Positions 61,062-64,000 of a DNA stretch of 64,000 nucleotides are shown here, piece after piece; the stretch's first letter is position 1, and each line of letters begins with the position of its first letter. The position numbers and the translations under genes are program-made. This DNA is from Hyphomicrobiales bacterium (GTDB lineage: Bacteria > Pseudomonadota > Alphaproteobacteria > Rhizobiales > Rhizobiaceae). Below the pieces are notes generated by a model that saw only the letters and a list, made by a program, of their open reading frames with translations, did not search any database and was not told the DNA's origin. Where the stretch lies: positions 7,732-71,731 of the forward strand of contig UBXM01000033.1 of assembly GCA_900469445.1 (NCBI GenBank), read 5' to 3'.

Positions 61062-62012
61062 ATGAGCGACATCAACACTGCCGATCCTGAGACCGCCCCG
61101 ATCAAGCGTCCCTTCCGCTGGCACATTCTCGTGTTCCTGGCGCCCGCATTCCTCGTCTATACGGCAATCATGATCCTGCCGCTGATCGAGACGCTGCGGC
61201 TGTCGCTCTATAATCTGGTCGACGGGCAGACCGTTTTTGTCGGCCTCACCAATTTCACCACGCTGTTTTCCGATCCGCGGCTTTCCGCCAGCTTCTGGAA
61301 TGCGCTCGGCAACAACCTGATCTTCTTCGTCATCCATATGCTGGTGCAGAACCCGGTCGGCATTGCGCTTGCCGCCATGCTGTCGGTGTCCAAGCTCAGG
61401 TTCGCAACCTTCTACCGCACCGCCATTTTTGTGCCGACGCTTCTGTCCTTCGTCATCGTCGGTTTCATCTGGAAACTGATCCTCTCGCCGATCTGGGGCA
61501 TTGCGCCCGGCATGATGGATTGGGTCGGGCTGAAATGGGCTTTCGCACCTTGGCTTGGAAAATCGGAAAGCGCCCTGATCACCGTGTCGCTGATTTCCGT
61601 CTGGCAATATGTCGGCATCCCGATGATGCTGATCTATGCGGCGCTCCTGAACATTCCCGACGAGGTGCTGGAAGCCGCCGAATGTGACGGCATTACCGGC
61701 TGGAGCCAGTTCTGGAAGATCAAGCTGCCGCTGATCCTGCCCTCGATCGGCATCATCTCGATCCTCACCTTCGTCGGCAATTTTAACGCCTTCGACCTGA
61801 TCTACACGGTGCAGGGCGCGCTTGCCGGGCCGGACGGCTCGACCGATATCCTGGGCACGCTTCTCTACCGAACCTTCTTCGGTTTCCAGAACCAGATGGG
61901 CGACCGCTCCATGGGCGCGACGATCGCCACCGTGATGTTCCTGATCATCCTTGCCGGCGTTTCGCTTTATCTCTTCGTCATCCAGCGGCGCATGCGCCGC
62001 TATCAGTTCTGA
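61062..62012 (+). CDS. CUT1-family ABC sugar permease, MalF-like
   Basis: The 316-residue permease has six predicted helices, starting about residue 25, and the EAA loop (EVLEAAECDGITGWSQFWKI with KLPLILPSIG, about 195-225). It is preceded by the repeat copy C. The next permease starts 14 bp after its stop. Confidence 0.92.
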   Translation: MSDINTADPETAPIKRPFRWHILVFLAPAFLVYTAIMILPLIETLRLSLYNLVDGQTVFVGLTNFTTLFSDPRLSASFWNALGNNLIFFVIHMLVQNPVGIALAAMLSVSKLRFATFYRTAIFVPTLLSFVIVGFIWKLILSPIWGIAPGMMDWVGLKWAFAPWLGKSESALITVSLISVWQYVGIPMMLIYAALLNIPDEVLEAAECDGITGWSQFWKIKLPLILPSIGIISILTFVGNFNAFDLIYTVQGALAGPDGSTDILGTLLYRTFFGFQNQMGDRSMGATIATVMFLIILAGVSLYLFVIQRRMRRYQF

Positions 62013-62026
62013 GGAGGTCAAAGACG

Positions 62027-62866
62027 ATGGCAACAGCCCGCACCTCATATCTGCGCACCGGACTGATCCATTTGGCCCTGATCAGCTACACGCTGATCGC
62101 GCTCTTTCCGGTCTTCCTTACGCTGGTCAATTCGTTCAAGACCCGCAACGCGATTTTCCGCGAACCGATGGCGATCCCCACACCTTCGACCTTCAGTCTG
62201 GTCGGTTACGAGACCGTGCTGAAACAGGGCGATTTCATCGGTTATTTCCAGAACAGCCTGATCGTCACCGTCGTTTCGATCGCGCTCGTTCTGCTGTTCG
62301 GCGCCATGGCCGCGTTTGCGTTGTCTGAATACCGGTTCCGCGGCAACCTGCTGATGGGTCTTTATCTGGCGCTCGGCATCATGATCCCGATTCGGCTCGG
62401 CACAGTCGCCATCCTGCAGGGCATGGTGGCCGCCGGTCTCGTCAATACGCTGACGGCGCTGGTTCTGGTCTATACGGCGCAAGGCCTGCCGCTCGCCATC
62501 TTCATCCTGTCGGAATTCATGCGAACCGTGTCCGACGATCTGAAAAACGCCGGACGGATCGACGGGCTGTCGGAATATGCGATCTTCTTCCGCCTCGTCC
62601 TGCCGCTGGTGCGGCCGGCCATGGCAACGGTTGCCGTCTTCACCATGATCCCGATCTGGAACGACCTCTGGTTTCCGCTGATCCTCGCCCCCGGCGAGGC
62701 GACCAAGACCGTGACGCTGGGCGCGCAGATGTTCATCGGCCAGTTCGTCACCAACTGGAATGCGGTCTTGTCGGCGCTGTCGCTCGCCATTCTGCCGGTT
62801 CTGGTTCTCTACGTCATCTTCTCGCGCCAGCTGATCCGCGGCATCACCTCTGGAGCCGTCAAATGA
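62027..62866 (+). CDS. CUT1-family ABC sugar permease, MalG-like
   Basis: The 279-residue permease has six helices and the EAA loop DDLKNAGRIDGLSEYAIFFR with LVLPLVRPAM. GAGGT lies upstream. Its stop overlaps the Gfo/Idh gene start by 4 nt. Confidence 0.92.
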   Translation: MATARTSYLRTGLIHLALISYTLIALFPVFLTLVNSFKTRNAIFREPMAIPTPSTFSLVGYETVLKQGDFIGYFQNSLIVTVVSIALVLLFGAMAAFALSEYRFRGNLLMGLYLALGIMIPIRLGTVAILQGMVAAGLVNTLTALVLVYTAQGLPLAIFILSEFMRTVSDDLKNAGRIDGLSEYAIFFRLVLPLVRPAMATVAVFTMIPIWNDLWFPLILAPGEATKTVTLGAQMFIGQFVTNWNAVLSALSLAILPVLVLYVIFSRQLIRGITSGAVK

Positions 62867-63927
62867 GTGAAACGAATAAACCCGTTCGCGTTCTCGTCGC
62901 CGGTCTTGGCAATATGGGCCGCAGCCATGCGCTCGCCTATCACAACGATCCGGGCTTCGAGATCGTCGGGCTGGTCAATCGCTCGACGCCGAAACTCGAT
63001 CCGGCGCTTGCCGGCTACACGATCCATCCGGATTTCTTAGGCGCGCTGGCGGAACTGAAGCCCGATCTCTGCGCCATCTGCACCTATTCCGACAGCCATG
63101 CGGATTATGCCGTTGCCGCCTTCGAGGCCGGCTGCCACGTCTTCGTCGAAAAGCCATTGGCGACCACGGTTGCCGATGCCGAACGCGTCGTGGCAGCCGC
63201 GAAGGCTGCGGACAGGAAACTGGTGATCGGTTACATCCTGCGCCACCACCCATCCTGGATCCGGCTGATCGAGGAAGCGCGGAAACTCGGGCCTCCTTAC
63301 GTCTTCCGCATGAACCTTAACCAGCAGTCTTCCGGCCCGACCTGGGACGTGCACAAGGCGCTGATGAACACGACGCCGCCGATCGTCGATTGCGGCGTGC
63401 ATTATGTCGATGTCATGTGCCAGATCACCGATGCGAAGCCGGTGGAGGTTCGTGGCATGGGTCTGCGCCTCTCCGACGAGATCGCCCCGGACATGTATAA
63501 TTACGGCCACCTTCAGGTGATTTTCGACGACAGGTCCGTCGGCTGGTACGAGGCCGGCTGGGGGCCGATGATCTCGGAAACCGCTTTCTTCGTGAAGGAC
63601 GTCATGTCGCCGAAAGGCTCGGTCTCGATCGTCATGGATCCGAATGCCAAGTCCGACGACATCGACACGCACACTAAAACCTCGGTCATCCGCCTGCACA
63701 GCGCAGACACCGGCCCGGACGGAAAATTCATCCACCCCGACAAGGACATGAGAATGGCAGGCGAGCCGGGCCACCAGGAACTCTGTGATCTGGAACAGGC
63801 CTACATGCTGCGCGCCATCCGCGAAAATATCGATCTCACCCGGCACATGGACGATGCGGTGCAATCGCTGAGGATCTGCCTTGCGGCGGATGAAAGCGCG
63901 CGCACAGGCAAGCCTGTCCATCTCTGA
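62863..63927 (+). CDS. Gfo/Idh/MocA-family oxidoreductase
   Basis: The 354-residue NAD(P)-dependent enzyme has the Rossmann motif VAGLGNMGRSHALAYH (about 10-25), the EKPL motif (VFVEKPLATT, about 92-101) and the C-terminal substrate domain with DCGVHYVDVM, containing the catalytic-type His. Translational coupling with the permease suggests it acts on the imported sugar. Its exact reaction in a murQ/nag locus is unknown. Confidence 0.87.
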   Translation: MSETNKPVRVLVAGLGNMGRSHALAYHNDPGFEIVGLVNRSTPKLDPALAGYTIHPDFLGALAELKPDLCAICTYSDSHADYAVAAFEAGCHVFVEKPLATTVADAERVVAAAKAADRKLVIGYILRHHPSWIRLIEEARKLGPPYVFRMNLNQQSSGPTWDVHKALMNTTPPIVDCGVHYVDVMCQITDAKPVEVRGMGLRLSDEIAPDMYNYGHLQVIFDDRSVGWYEAGWGPMISETAFFVKDVMSPKGSVSIVMDPNAKSDDIDTHTKTSVIRLHSADTGPDGKFIHPDKDMRMAGEPGHQELCDLEQAYMLRAIRENIDLTRHMDDAVQSLRICLAADESARTGKPVHL

Positions 63928-63958
63928 AGCCGGCACGGAATTTTAAAGGAAGACGCTC

Positions 63959-64000
63959 TTGGGTTCGCTGCAACTGACATCCATCCGCAAGGCTTTCGGC
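63959..64000 (+). CDS. Start of ABC sugar transporter ATPase (cut by window edge)
   Basis: Only 14 codons are visible: TTG start, then GSLQLTSIRKAFG, the opening of UgpC/MsmK-type ATPases. AAGGAAGA lies 7 nt upstream. It would energise the CUT1 importer just before it. Confidence 0.7.
   Translation, partial: MGSLQLTSIRKAFG

Overview
The window is about 64 kb of high-GC chromosomal DNA from an alphaproteobacterium of the Rhizobiaceae (Agrobacterium, Neorhizobium or Rhizobium-like). The evidence is the linked block rbfA-truB-rpsO-pnp and irr/fabA-fabB, rhizobial-type palindromic intergenic repeats, a CtrA-type promoter box, and the style of the chemotaxis and transport genes. I saw no rRNA, tRNA, CRISPR array, insertion sequence or prophage.

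Layout. 1-1.1 kb: palindromic repeats and a DUF2161 nuclease-fold gene. 1.2-7.5 kb: a divergent cluster, ubiD-ubiX-nnrS-small membrane protein leftward and ubiT-ubiU-ubiV rightward. This joins the oxygen-independent ubiquinone hydroxylation genes to a nitric-oxide-response gene, with an FNR/NnrR-like half-site pair in the shared promoter. 7.5-12.1 kb: single genes (YghU-type GST, xylitol-type dehydrogenase, orphan ParA ATPase, secreted alpha/beta hydrolase). 12.2-13.8 kb: a PadR / DUF1700 / GIN-domain trio. 13.8-23.2 kb: a compact leftward chemotaxis operon (STAS, CheY, CheA, CheW, two receptors, CheW, CheR, CheB). A receptor-like protein with a degraded signalling tip is encoded divergently at 23.5-25.3 kb, and the shared promoter carries a full CtrA box.

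25.4-37.1 kb is core housekeeping: rbfA, truB, rpsO, pnp, an RsmC-like methyltransferase, a Sel1 protein, fabB/fabA, irr, and small membrane or envelope genes. 37.2-47.2 kb holds a flavoprotein, then an HGGXW arylformamidase-like hydrolase divergent from a 2-aminobenzoate/benzoate-CoA ligase, a complete branched-chain-type ABC importer, a MarR regulator and glutaminase. The context suggests uptake and CoA activation of an aromatic acid.

47.3-54.4 kb encodes a tripartite tricarboxylate transporter (TctCBA), an orphan binding protein, a DUF1993 protein and a TctD/TctE-type two-component system. 54.6-64 kb is an amino-sugar catabolic locus: a leftward operon of kinase, GntR regulator, SIS deaminase/isomerase and NagA, and rightward MurQ, a CUT1 ABC importer, a Gfo/Idh oxidoreductase and the start of the transporter ATPase. 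Together these could turn imported N-acetylmuramate or GlcNAc into fructose-6-phosphate. Two nearly identical 20-bp operators face each other in the divergent promoter.

Most unusual items: the chemotaxis cluster with its tip-degenerate receptor, shared receptor tail and CtrA box; the UbiTUV-NnrS cluster; the paired operators of the murQ/nag locus; tandem TGACA repeats before tctC; and rbfA and fabB each lacking the gene that usually neighbours it in relatives.
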